From the NCBI GenBank assembly GCA_958296385.1, contig OY282494.1, positions 219,416 to 283,415 on the forward strand: 64,000 nucleotides of DNA, read 5' to 3'. Positions 50,101-58,331 of the stretch are shown piece by piece. The position numbers and the translations under genes were made by a program. The stretch comes from an uncultured Dehalococcoidia bacterium (GTDB lineage: Bacteria; Chloroflexota; Dehalococcoidia; Lucifugimonadales; UBA3495). Under the pieces are notes generated by a model, which was given only the letters and a program-made list of their open reading frames with translations, searched no databases and was not told the DNA's origin. The stretch's first letter is position 1; every line of letters starts with the position of its first letter.

Positions 50101-51616
50101 CCCATCCGTAATTCCGGTCGTTTGTCCCCGGCGCAGCGGGTACCCGGTTCTGCTGTGTCCAGGCGGCGCTGTTGGCAGAGGGGCGGGTGAAGATGTACAC
50201 CGAACCGGCTACGGTGGAGTTGGAGGCGGGGGCGCCGACGGCGATGACGCTGCCGCGTATTGATACGGAATGTCCGAAGGCGCCATTTACGATGTTGTGA
50301 GACGGTTGCAGCGGGGTTGGCGACAGCTTGAGGGCGGTGGTGGTGGCCGTCCAGCCGGCGCTGGGCTTGGCGAATACGTAGGCGGCGCCGGCGTCGGCGC
50401 TGCTGCCGCTGTCGTGGCCGGGGGCGCCGACGATGATGGCGTTGCCGTCGATGGACACGGAGTGTCCGAACTTATCGCCGTTGGCGCCGTCGGAGGCGGT
50501 GAGTTTGGCGGTGGGCTGCCATTGTCCGTTGGCGTTGGTGAATACGTAGGCGGCGCCGGGGCTGGCGGCATTGCCGGGGGCGCCGGCTACCATCGTGTTG
50601 CCGTCCACCGCGACGGCAGAGCCGAGGCTGGCGCCGGCGACCGGGTCGGATGCGGCCAGTTGGGGGCTGCGGCCGACCTGGTAGAGCTGGTAGGTGAGGG
50701 GAGTAGTTGTTGCGGGCGGGGCCCACTCGAGGGTGGGGGCGCCGCCGGCGATGCGGGCGGTCAGACCGGCCGGGGCATCGGGGAAGGTCAGCACGGCGGG
50801 GGAGGTGCCTTTGGTAATGCTCAACGCTACGGAATCGGCGGCGGCCCAAGTCAACCCGGCGTTAGTCCAGGTGGCAGTAACAGCGGTACGGGTTCCTCCC
50901 GAACCAAGAACACAGGTGAGTGAGTTAATTTCGCGTGAGAAGGTGTCGCCAACGTTGAAATACCAGCCCGCGAGGTCGGTTCTGATTGCGGCACAGGTTG
51001 CGGGCGTGGTGTCGGAGCCGTAGCCGAAATGCAGGGTAAGGGTACCGGAGTTCACCAGCCTGATTTCGCCCAAATATATGGGGGGGAAGATGTCCCCCAG
51101 TTGAGTATCGTAAGTCAGGGTGGCGCCGATATAGCTTGCGTTGCCCCAGCCGCGGGGCCAGCCGCCGGTCTGTGCGCCGACGGTCATGGTGCCGTGCCAG
51201 GTGGGGCGGGCGATGACGCTGTGGTACGGCCCGGCGCCGGAACCGTTGACGGCGCGCAGGTTAAAGGTGTACGAGCTGCCGTTGGTCAGGCCGGCCACTT
51301 TGAATGAGTTAGCGTTGGCGCCGCCGGGGGCGCTGTCGGATATGTCCGTCCAGGCGATGAAATCCCCGGAACCGGCGCGGTGGCGGTACTGGTGTTTGGT
51401 GATGCCGGCAGCAGAGGAGGGGGTATTCCAGGACAGGGTAGCCGAGCCGTTGTTGACGGTTGCGGACAGGCCGGTGGGGGCGGCGGGAGGCGCGGATTCC
51501 TGCCCGGAAACTGCGACCGTCGTGAGTAGAATCCACCCGGCTATCGCCAGCGACAGCGCGAGGAACGCGGCGGCCGCTACTTTGCCAGACAGTGCGGGTT
51601 TCGTCATTCCGAACAT
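47192..51616 (-). CDS. Giant cell-surface protein: FN3, FG-GAP propeller, cadherin-like, PGF-pre-PGF-like, C-terminal anchor
   Basis: The 1474-residue protein has an N-terminal signal/membrane helix (residues 14-36), an FN3 domain (about 45-125), an unnamed beta domain with WTNAGLTWAAADSVALSIT, and a second FN3-like segment interrupted by seven FG-GAP-type repeats (blade marks such as FGHSVSIDGNAIIVGAPG) at about 300-700. A cadherin-like domain (IDPDGDTRSIVLTG), a Pro-rich linker, a helical segment, a PGF-pre-PGF-like domain ending GFSLWAITG, two CARDB-like domains and a final membrane helix with RRRR complete it. It is displayed outside and probably acts in adhesion. It is a tandem paralogue of the next gene, 124 bases away. 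Confidence 0.88.
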   Translation of the reverse strand: MFGMTKPALSGKVAAAAFLALSLAIAGWILLTTVAVSGQESAPPAAPTGLSATVNNGSATLSWNTPSSAAGITKHQYRHRAGSGDFIAWTDISDSAPGGANANSFKVAGLTNGSSYTFNLRAVNGSGAGPYHSVIARPTWHGTMTVGAQTGGWPRGWGNASYIGATLTYDTQLGDIFPPIYLGEIRLVNSGTLTLHFGYGSDTTPATCAAIRTDLAGWYFNVGDTFSREINSLTCVLGSGGTRTAVTATWTNAGLTWAAADSVALSITKGTSPAVLTFPDAPAGLTARIAGGAPTLEWAPPATTTPLTYQLYQVGRSPQLAASDPVAGASLGSAVAVDGNTMVAGAPGNAASPGAAYVFTNANGQWQPTAKLTASDGANGDKFGHSVSIDGNAIIVGAPGHDSGSSADAGAAYVFAKPSAGWTATTTALKLSPTPLQPSHNIVNGAFGHSVSIRGSVIAVGAPASNSTVAGSVYIFTRPSANSAAWTQQNRVPAAPGTNDRNYGWAVAVASSNSIMVGEPGAMPSDSTFKGALHVLTSNNWPFSISTSAQPIRPAGADSTAGDHFGISLGVNAAADTVVVGASGTSSTPGAAFAIVKTGSNWNSTLKIAKLTASDRANNDRFGASVAIHGANIVVGANGASAGQGAAYLFSKPAAGWSPETETAKLVARQPASQDEFGTAVALSDAAVIIGANGVNNGALSDAGALYPYRYQPWTPIPDSSVTTTSHPLTGLYNGAQNTLLLRAAHADRPGPHASAQVNRPPQFAPGASTARSIAAGAPAGASIGRPLNIIDPDGDTRSIVLTGSAACQSAFALNSASGQLTARTALTQSSHTCTVRATDQLGAAANLTVTVSITAAPSGTPSGNNDDAGDEDDEPSGGGGGGGSAPAPASTPEPTTAPTPGPSPTPGPTPEPPPTTPEILALYDANPQEAAEKIGELADSNPEQAADLIVAISNDDAAVAGDIISRALDGHAPSIGEALERAAGADPNAVTNALRTISDDPDAVAKLSDYIPVETWLPEQTPQEGDDPNGGGTWQDVGSPAPVENVLALFETPIQGAKTNIVNHETQPANTAELPPGQTPYAFVDITHENFDSDDLVTAHTTLSVEKDWLSSNQIHQWSVQFTRYEPATAAWTPTSVKRVSEDDDKVYFSVTVPGFSLWAITGETEAPAVVFIENNLRISETALAPGQPAVVSVDVTNQSDAPATYFANLWLNGQINRTAQLDIAAGITETVNMTFVSDTPGSYTVRIGSQIATAPVVVGTPRPLAVTATPAPANPTTQAPTPAPTTPPAQSPTPTPALSPPLVAIPSTPIPAAAAIQQPAIAPEPEPAAIGSITFSNPNPDPGNPVMMQFPITNRGSAVAEYELVIEVAGEAVQQQTVTVPPGETLDLRLPIIAPDDLSQVTVRVGEQSKTTSIAPARAAPGNVTKSETQIAATPDDIEPNGGAPWLLIGIAAVIILAIAGGGATILLRRRR

Positions 51617-51740
51617 TGGCTGTTCCGGCGATAGAGTTTATCTGTTAGGCCAATAAGCAAAGGGCTGTCCCTAGTGTACCACAATCGGAAAGACAATAGG
51701 GGCGCCGGCGTCCGGCGTTTTGAGACGGCGGCGGGTGGAA

Positions 51741-54700
51741 TCAGCGGCGGCGCATTAGCAGGGCGATGCCGCCGCCGGCGACGGCCAGGATGACGACGGC
51801 GACAATGCCCATCAGCAGCCAGGGGGGGCCGCCGTTGGGTTGAACGGCGTCGGGTGCTGCGGGGGCGGTTGGGGTGCCGGTGCCGGTTTCGGATGCGGGG
51901 CCGGCGTCGGCTGGGGCCGGCATCAGGGATGCGGTTTGGGACTGCTCGCCGATGCGAACGGTTACCTGGGACAGGTCGGCCGGGGCGATGATGGGGAGCT
52001 GCAAGTCCAGAGTTTCGCCGGGCGGGACGGTGACCGTCTGGCGCTGGACGACTTCGCCGGCGATTTCGATGGCCAGTTGGTACTCGGCAACGCTGACGCC
52101 GGGGTTGGTGATGGGGAACTGAATCATTATTGGGCTGCCCGGCGATGGGTTGGGGTCGCTGAAGGTGATTGCGCCGATGGCGGCGGGTTCCGGGGCGACG
52201 GCCGGCGTCGGGACGGCGGCGGCTACCGGGGCGGGGGTGGGGGCGGGTGGTGCGGTGGTGGGCGGCGGCGCAGTGGGGGACGGCGCCGGGGGCGGCGTGG
52301 GCGTGCTGGCGGGCGTGGGCGCCGGGGTGGGCGTGCTGGGGGCCGGGGTTGCGGTTACGGCGAGGGGCCGGGAGGCGCCGACGACGATGGGGGAGGCGGC
52401 AATCTGGCTGCCGATGCGGACGGTGTACTCGCCGGGGGTTTCGCTGACGAAGGTCATGGCAACCGTTTCGGTGGCGCCGGCGGCAATGTCCAGTTGTTCG
52501 GTTTGGTTGATGTGGCTGTTCAGCCAGAGGTTGGCGAAGTAGGTTGCCGGGGCATCGGTCTGATTGGTGACGTCAACGGAAACGACGGCGGGCTGGCCGG
52601 GGGCCAGTGCGCGCTCGCTGATGCGGAGGTTGTCCTCGGTGAAAGTAACGGCGGGGGCTGCGGTGGCGCCGGTGATGGCCCAGAGGGAGAAGCCGGGGAC
52701 GGTGACGCTGTAATAGACTTTAGCGTCGTCCTCGGAAACGCGTTTGACCGAGGTGGGCGTCCAGGCGGTGGTAGCGGGTTCGTAGCGGGTGAACTGGATA
52801 GACCATTGGTGAATCTGGTTGGCGCTGAGCCAGTCTTTTTCTACGGAGAGGGTGACGTGGGCGGTTGTGATGTCGTCGTTGACGAAGTTCTCGTTGGCGA
52901 TGTCAACAAAGGCGTAGGGGAGGCGGCCGGGGGGCAGGTTGGCGGTGTCCGGGGGCTGCTCCTCGTGGTTGACGATGTTGGTTTTGGCGCCCCGGATGGG
53001 GGTTTCAAAGAGGGCGAGGACGTTCTCGACGGGGGCGGGTGAGCCGATGTCTTGCCAGGTGCCGCGTCCGTTGGGGTCTTCGCCTTCCTGGGGGGCTTGT
53101 TCGGGGAGCCACGTATCAACGGGGATATAGTTGCCCAGCGTCTTGATAACGTTGGGTTTGTTGGAGATGGTTTGCAGCACCTGGGTAAGCGCTGCGGCGT
53201 CACTGCTGGAGGCGAGGTCGATGGCATCGCTGATACCGTCGGCGTGGTCGTCCAGGGCGCGGGTGATAATGTCGCCGGCGATTTGGGGGTTGTCCGCGCT
53301 GAGGGCGACAATCAGGTCGGCGGCTTGCTTGGGGTTGTCGTCGGCCAGCTGACCGACTTTTGCGGCGGCGGCGGCCGGGTCGTTCGCGTACAAGTCCAGG
53401 ATTTCCTGGGACGTTGGCGGCGGCGCAGGCGTGGGGTTTGGGGTGGACGTTGCAGTTGCGACGGGATCCGAATCCGAATCAGTACCGCCGGAGGGGGGAT
53501 TCGGATTGCTCGGGGTAGGGGTAGCAGGTTCGGGCGGGGATTTCGGGGTAGCCTGTACTGAGGCGTAGGGGCCGGGCCGGCCGTCGCGCACCGCGCGCAC
53601 CAGGAAAGTATGGGGGGCGTCGTTCTCGAGTCCGGTTAGCGTGCGCGTCAACGTGGGGGCGGCGCTGTCGGGTATGTCGGCCCAGGGGGCGTAGCCGAAT
53701 GGATAGACGGCGCCGGAGTTGGACAAGGCGTTGGCGTCGTATTCGCCGGCGCCGACGAATACGGTATTGCCGCTCAGCGCGACGGCGGTTCCGAATCCAT
53801 CGTTGGCGGAGCGTACTCCGGGCAGGAGTTGGGCGGTTTCGGTTTCGTCCGACCAGCCGGCGGCGGGTTTGGTGAACAGGTAGGCGGCGCCGAGGTTAGA
53901 GGCAGCCTGCGCTGCGCCGACGACGACGTTGGCGCCGTGGATGGCGGCGGATGCGCCGAATTGGTCGTTGCTGGCGCCGTCGGAGGCGGTTAGTTTGGCA
54001 AGGAGCGGCAGGGTAGAGGTAGAGGCGTCAAAGACGTAGGCGGAACCGGGGGATGCGCTGGCGCCGCTGGCCCCGACGACCAGGGTATCGGCGTCGGCGT
54101 TGACGGCCAGGGCGACCCCGAAACGGTTGCCGGGTTCGGGGGTGGTTCCGGACGCCCCCTGCGAGGACGGGTTGGCGGTATCCCACGCGCCGCCGGATTT
54201 GGAGTACACATAGACGCTGCCCGTGATGGCGCTGTTAGACGGGTTGCCGGGTCGGCCAATCACAACTGAATTGGCACTGGCGACGGCCACCGCCGCACCG
54301 AAGTAAGCGTTGGTTTGCGCCGTGGGAACGAATATTTCATCCTGGGTCCAGGTTCCGCTTTCGCCGGTGGTGGAGAATACATAGACGGAGCCGGAGTTAA
54401 TCTGGCCGGGGGCGGGGGGCTGGGGCGCGGGGGCGCCGACGGCGATGGTGTTGCCGCGTATGGAGACGGCGTGCCCGAAAGCGCCGTTCTTGATGTTCAT
54501 TGCGGGCGTCAGGACGTTGGTGGTGGTGGCGGTAGTAGTCCAGCCGGCGGCGGGCTTGGTGAATAGGTAGGCGGCGCCGGCGTTGGTGGCCTGGGGGGAG
54601 TTGTCGCGGCCGGGGGCGCCGATGAGGATGGAGTTGCCGTCAATGGACACGGCTTGTCCGAAAGCATCGCCGGGGGCGCCATCGGAAACGGAGAGTTTGG

Positions 54701-55844
54701 CGACTTGCCGCCATTGCCCGCCGGGTTGTTTGACAAAGACGTAAGCGGCGCCGGGGCTGGCGGCGTTGCCGGGGGCGCCGGCTACCATGGTGTCGTCGTT
54801 CACCGCGACGGAACTGCCGAGAGCGGCGGCGGCGGCCGGGTCGGATGCCGTTAGTGTGGCGTGGCGGGCTACCTGGTAGAGCTGGTGCAGGCTGACGGGA
54901 GGGGTGCTGGTTGAGGCCAGGGTGACCCGGCCGTCCCCGGCGTGGGCGGTGAGTGGGGACGGGGCATCGGGGTAGGTCAGCACGGCGGGGGACGCGTCCT
55001 CAGTAATGCTCAAGGCCAGAGAATCCCCCGCCGTCCAAGTCAGCCCGGAGTTAGCCCAGTCAAGAAACACGGTCGTTGTGACACCACCCGGGGGGTCATC
55101 CAGGGAAGCGCTGGCAACTTGGAATGATTGGGAACCGACGTTGAAACGCAGGCCGTCCAGCGCGGTGTACGAGTCGGTAGGGGTGGGGAAAGTGAACTTC
55201 AATCTAAGCTGCTGCTGCGGCTGCGGCGGTGTGCCCACGTTAACCGTCGCCACTCTGATTTCGCTGAAAGTGATAGTGTTGCCGGCATCGGTGGTCGACG
55301 TGTCGCTCAGGGAGGATCCGGTGTAGCCGGTGGGACTGGCGCTGTCCCAGCCGAGACGGCCGCTGGTGTGCGTGCCGACGGTTAGGGTGGCCTGCCAGAA
55401 GGGGCGGGCGATGACGCGGTGGTACTGCCCGGCGCCGGAACTGTTCACGGCGCGGAGATTAAAGGTGTAGCTGGTGTTGTTGGCCAGGCCGGAAACGGTG
55501 TACGAGGCGGCGTTGGCGCCGCCGGGGGCGCTGTTGGCAATATCCGTCCAGGACGTAAAAGCCCCGGCGCCGGCACGCTGGCGGTACTGGTGCTTAGTGA
55601 TGCCGGCATCCGAGGGGGGCGTATTCCAAGTTAGATTAATTGCGCCGTCGGCGGTGGTTGCGGACAGGCCGGTGGGCGGGGGCGGGGGGGTTGATTCCTG
55701 CCCGGAAACGCCGGCGGTGGTAAGGACAATCCAACCGGCGAGGGCGAGGGACAACGCGAGGGCGGCGAACAGGGCCACGGCGACCCGGCCCGGCGAGGCG
55801 AATTGCAGCACTCTGAACAGCGACCGTTCCATAACATCAATCAT
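51741..55844 (-). CDS. Giant cell-surface protein, paralogue without the cadherin-like domain
   Basis: A 1367-residue paralogue of the preceding entry with the same order: signal/membrane helix (about 20-43), FN3, unnamed beta domain (WANSGLTWTAGDSLALSIT), FN3-like segment split by seven FG-GAP-type blades, Pro-rich linker, helical segment (SQEILDLYANDPAAAAAKVG), PGF-pre-PGF-like domain, two CARDB-like domains and C-terminal anchor helix. The cadherin-like domain between propeller and linker in the other copy is missing. The C-terminal 600 residues are much more similar between the two than the propellers, suggesting a constant stalk with variable heads. An internal start at ATG 55832 is possible. 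Confidence 0.88.
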   Translation of the reverse strand: MIDVMERSLFRVLQFASPGRVAVALFAALALSLALAGWIVLTTAGVSGQESTPPPPPTGLSATTADGAINLTWNTPPSDAGITKHQYRQRAGAGAFTSWTDIANSAPGGANAASYTVSGLANNTSYTFNLRAVNSSGAGQYHRVIARPFWQATLTVGTHTSGRLGWDSASPTGYTGSSLSDTSTTDAGNTITFSEIRVATVNVGTPPQPQQQLRLKFTFPTPTDSYTALDGLRFNVGSQSFQVASASLDDPPGGVTTTVFLDWANSGLTWTAGDSLALSITEDASPAVLTYPDAPSPLTAHAGDGRVTLASTSTPPVSLHQLYQVARHATLTASDPAAAAALGSSVAVNDDTMVAGAPGNAASPGAAYVFVKQPGGQWRQVAKLSVSDGAPGDAFGQAVSIDGNSILIGAPGRDNSPQATNAGAAYLFTKPAAGWTTTATTTNVLTPAMNIKNGAFGHAVSIRGNTIAVGAPAPQPPAPGQINSGSVYVFSTTGESGTWTQDEIFVPTAQTNAYFGAAVAVASANSVVIGRPGNPSNSAITGSVYVYSKSGGAWDTANPSSQGASGTTPEPGNRFGVALAVNADADTLVVGASGASASPGSAYVFDASTSTLPLLAKLTASDGASNDQFGASAAIHGANVVVGAAQAASNLGAAYLFTKPAAGWSDETETAQLLPGVRSANDGFGTAVALSGNTVFVGAGEYDANALSNSGAVYPFGYAPWADIPDSAAPTLTRTLTGLENDAPHTFLVRAVRDGRPGPYASVQATPKSPPEPATPTPSNPNPPSGGTDSDSDPVATATSTPNPTPAPPPTSQEILDLYANDPAAAAAKVGQLADDNPKQAADLIVALSADNPQIAGDIITRALDDHADGISDAIDLASSSDAAALTQVLQTISNKPNVIKTLGNYIPVDTWLPEQAPQEGEDPNGRGTWQDIGSPAPVENVLALFETPIRGAKTNIVNHEEQPPDTANLPPGRLPYAFVDIANENFVNDDITTAHVTLSVEKDWLSANQIHQWSIQFTRYEPATTAWTPTSVKRVSEDDAKVYYSVTVPGFSLWAITGATAAPAVTFTEDNLRISERALAPGQPAVVSVDVTNQTDAPATYFANLWLNSHINQTEQLDIAAGATETVAMTFVSETPGEYTVRIGSQIAASPIVVGASRPLAVTATPAPSTPTPAPTPASTPTPPPAPSPTAPPPTTAPPAPTPAPVAAAVPTPAVAPEPAAIGAITFSDPNPSPGSPIMIQFPITNPGVSVAEYQLAIEIAGEVVQRQTVTVPPGETLDLQLPIIAPADLSQVTVRIGEQSQTASLMPAPADAGPASETGTGTPTAPAAPDAVQPNGGPPWLLMGIVAVVILAVAGGGIALLMRRR

Positions 55845-55935
55845 CTAGCCAGGGAATAGCATCCAGGGAATAAATTGGCAACCTAGTTTATCACGGGCGC
55901 GGGGCGATTGGGGCGTTTGGGCCGCCGGGCGTGGC

Positions 55936-56850
55936 TCAGGTTGGCCGGCTCTGGAACTGCTCCAGCTGGTGGATGAATTGCTGCTGACCGGCGGCGCGGG
56001 GTTCCAGGGCCAGGTAGGTCAGGCCGGCTTGGGCGTAGGCGGCGAGGTCGGCGGCGATTTGGTCGGGGGCGCCGCGCAGGGGGGTGCGGGTGGCGTCGGG
56101 CGGTGGGTTTGGCGTGATGTCGAGGCCGGCGCGGAGGGATATTGTGAAGTTGGCCATGCTGAGGCCGGCGGCGGCGCGCAGGCTGGCGATTGTCCGGACG
56201 ACGCGGCGGATGTCGTCGGGGGATTGGCGGACGCCGTGCCAGCCGTCGCCGAGGCGGGCGGCCCGGCGCAGGGCGGGAGGGGTGACGCCGCCGGTCCAGA
56301 TGGGGGGGCATGAGGCGCGGCGCGGCTGGGGGGCCATGGCGAGGCCGGCAATTTGATAGTGCTGGCCGTGGAAGTCCGGCGCGGTTTCGGTCCAGAACGC
56401 GCGGAGCAGGGCGATGTGTTCGTCGGTTATTGCGCCCCGGTCGGGGAAAGAGGCGTTCAGACCGTCAAACTCCTCCTCCATCCAGCCTACGCCGGCGCCG
56501 AGGATGAGGCGGCTGCCGGATATGACGTCCAGGGTGCCGAGCATTTTGGCGTTGAGCAGGGGATGGCGGTAGGGGAGTATCAGGACGCTGAATCCGAGGT
56601 CAACGCGGTGGGTCAGGGCGGCAAGGTAGGCGAGGGTGGTTACCGGCTCGAGGATGGGGGCGTCGGGGGCGAGGGGAAAGCGGCCGTCGGTGCGGTAGGG
56701 GTAGCGGGAGCGCAGGTCGGTGGGGATGGCGACGTGGTCGCTGAGGAAAATGCCATCGTAGCCGAGCGATTCGGCTTGACGGGCCAACTCGGATAGCACG
56801 GTAATATCGGCCAGGGGGCCTACGTTGGGGAGGATTACGCCGTATTGCAT
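55936..56850 (-). CDS. Luciferase-like monooxygenase (F420-dependent type)
   Basis: A 304-residue member of the luciferase-like superfamily. MQYGVILPNVGPLADITVLSELARQAESLGYDGIFLSDH, LPYRHPLLNAKMLGTLDVISGSRLILGAGVGWMEEEFDGL and PPIWTGGVTPPALRRAARLGDGWHG are characteristic of the TIGR03619 F420-dependent group. The substrate is unknown. It lies about 90 bases downstream of nothing on its own strand and divergently from citrate synthase, so it is monocistronic. Confidence 0.92.
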   Translation of the reverse strand: MQYGVILPNVGPLADITVLSELARQAESLGYDGIFLSDHVAIPTDLRSRYPYRTDGRFPLAPDAPILEPVTTLAYLAALTHRVDLGFSVLILPYRHPLLNAKMLGTLDVISGSRLILGAGVGWMEEEFDGLNASFPDRGAITDEHIALLRAFWTETAPDFHGQHYQIAGLAMAPQPRRASCPPIWTGGVTPPALRRAARLGDGWHGVRQSPDDIRRVVRTIASLRAAAGLSMANFTISLRAGLDITPNPPPDATRTPLRGAPDQIAADLAAYAQAGLTYLALEPRAAGQQQFIHQLEQFQSRPT

Positions 56851-56887
56851 GGGATTGTCCGGGTGTGAGGCGGGGGTTCGGGTTCGG

Positions 56888-56917
56888 TTGACACTCTGCT
56901 AAACCCGATGCTAGCAT
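56888..56917 (+). promoter_or_regulatory. Candidate promoter for citrate synthase
   Basis: A perfect TTGACA (56888-56893) and TAGCAT (56912-56917) are 18 bases apart. Transcription from here would leave an unusually long leader of about 205 bases before the start codon. Confidence 0.5.
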
Positions 56918-57128
56918 ACTTTGCCGCTCGTCCGAACATAATGCCAGAGGGTAATCGGGTGATGAGCGGGCGAGGTTTGACTAGAAACTCAGTTTGCTGG
57001 CAACGACACCGGCTGTGATATTCCGTACCGGGTGTTCCGGGTTGGGATGTTCCATCGGTCGTTGCCCTGGCACGCAACCGGCGCCGCTCGTATCGGGAGT
57101 TGGCGCACCCATGCCGAGGAGGACACTA

Positions 57129-58265
57129 ATGGCCGACCAGCCCGAACTGCATCGTGGTTTGATGAACGTGTACATGGACACCACCGAGTCCAGTTTCATT
57201 GACGGCGACATCGGAAAACTGCTTTATCGCGGGTACGACATCCACGACCTGGCCGAGAAGTCCACCTTTGAGGAAATCATCCATCTGGTGCTGTACGGCG
57301 AGCTGCCGACGGCGGCGGAGCTGGGGGAGCTGGACGGATACCTGCGGGCGAACCGGCGGATACCGGACCAGATTATCACCGTGATTGACGCGGTGAAGGA
57401 CGCGCACCCGATGGACGTGCTGCAAACGGCGATGATTGGGCTGGCGGCGTTTGACGACGAATCGGAGGATAACTCGCGGGAGGCGAACATCCGCAAGGCG
57501 CTGCGTCTGACGGCGCAGGCGCCGACTATCGTGACCAGCCACCACCGGCTGCGCAGCGGGCTGGAACCCGTGACGCCGAATCCGGACTTGAACCACGCCG
57601 GGAACTTCCTCTATATGCTCTTTGGCGAGGTTCCGGACGACGAGACCATATCGCTGATGGACGTGGACTTTATCCTGCACGCGGAGCATGGGGTGAACGC
57701 GTCGTCCTTTGCGGCCCGGGTCAGCGCGTCCACCAACTCCACGCTGCACGCCGCCGTGTCGGGGGCCGTGGGCACGCTGAAAGGGCCGGCGCACGGGGGA
57801 GCGGCGGAGGAAGTGATGAAGATGTCGCTGGAAATCGGGAATCCGGAGAACGCGGAAGAGTACGCGCGGAACAAGCTGGACAACCGGGAGCGGATAATGG
57901 GGTTTGGCCACCGGGTCTATAAGGCCGAAGACCCGCGGGCGCGGCACCTGCGGGAACGCTCGCAGGCGCTGGGCGAAAAGCGGGGCGACCCGCGCTGGTT
58001 CCAAATACTGACGCACCTATCCGAGGACGTGATGGCGCCGTACCGGGACCGGGGCATCTACGTGAACGTGGACTTCTACGCGGGTTCCATCTACCACCTG
58101 CTGGGGATACCGTCGGATTTGTTCATTCCCATCTTTGCGCTGGGGCGGGTGCCGGGCTGGTCGGCGCAGTGCATCGAGCAGTACGAGAACAACATCCTGC
58201 TGCGGCCCCGTTTGCACTACGTGGGGCAGATGGACCGGGAGTACGTGCCAATCGAGCAGCGGTAA
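57129..58265 (+). CDS. gltA: Citrate synthase
   Basis: The 378-residue enzyme condenses acetyl-CoA with oxaloacetate at the entrance of the citric acid cycle. Active-site regions are HAEHGVNASSFAARV (H187), LKGPAHGGAAEEVM (H222), MGFGHRVYK (H261) and VNVDFYAGSIYHLLG with the catalytic Asp. The size is that of the dimeric type shared by archaea and Gram-positive bacteria, and 2-methylcitrate synthase activity cannot be excluded. ATG 57129 follows GGAGG by eight bases. A terminator lies directly downstream. Confidence 0.96.
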   Translation: MADQPELHRGLMNVYMDTTESSFIDGDIGKLLYRGYDIHDLAEKSTFEEIIHLVLYGELPTAAELGELDGYLRANRRIPDQIITVIDAVKDAHPMDVLQTAMIGLAAFDDESEDNSREANIRKALRLTAQAPTIVTSHHRLRSGLEPVTPNPDLNHAGNFLYMLFGEVPDDETISLMDVDFILHAEHGVNASSFAARVSASTNSTLHAAVSGAVGTLKGPAHGGAAEEVMKMSLEIGNPENAEEYARNKLDNRERIMGFGHRVYKAEDPRARHLRERSQALGEKRGDPRWFQILTHLSEDVMAPYRDRGIYVNVDFYAGSIYHLLGIPSDLFIPIFALGRVPGWSAQCIEQYENNILLRPRLHYVGQMDREYVPIEQR

Positions 58266-58295
58266 AGGTTGGGCAGTACGACAGGCGATCAATGC

Positions 58296-58325
58296 GGCAG
58301 GGGCGAACCATCATTCGCCCCTGCC
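58296..58325 (+). terminator. Rho-independent terminator of citrate synthase
   Basis: GGCAGGGGCGAA and TTCGCCCCTGCC form a perfect 12-bp stem with a 6-base loop, followed by GGTTTTTC. It also sits at the 3' end of the convergent lipoprotein gene. Confidence 0.85.
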
Positions 58326-58331
58326 GGTTTT

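Noticed and set aside
51840-53042. Plus-strand 400-codon frame opposite the second surface protein
   Set aside because: It is a Gly-rich mirror of Pro/Thr-rich coding repeats on the minus strand, with no domain.
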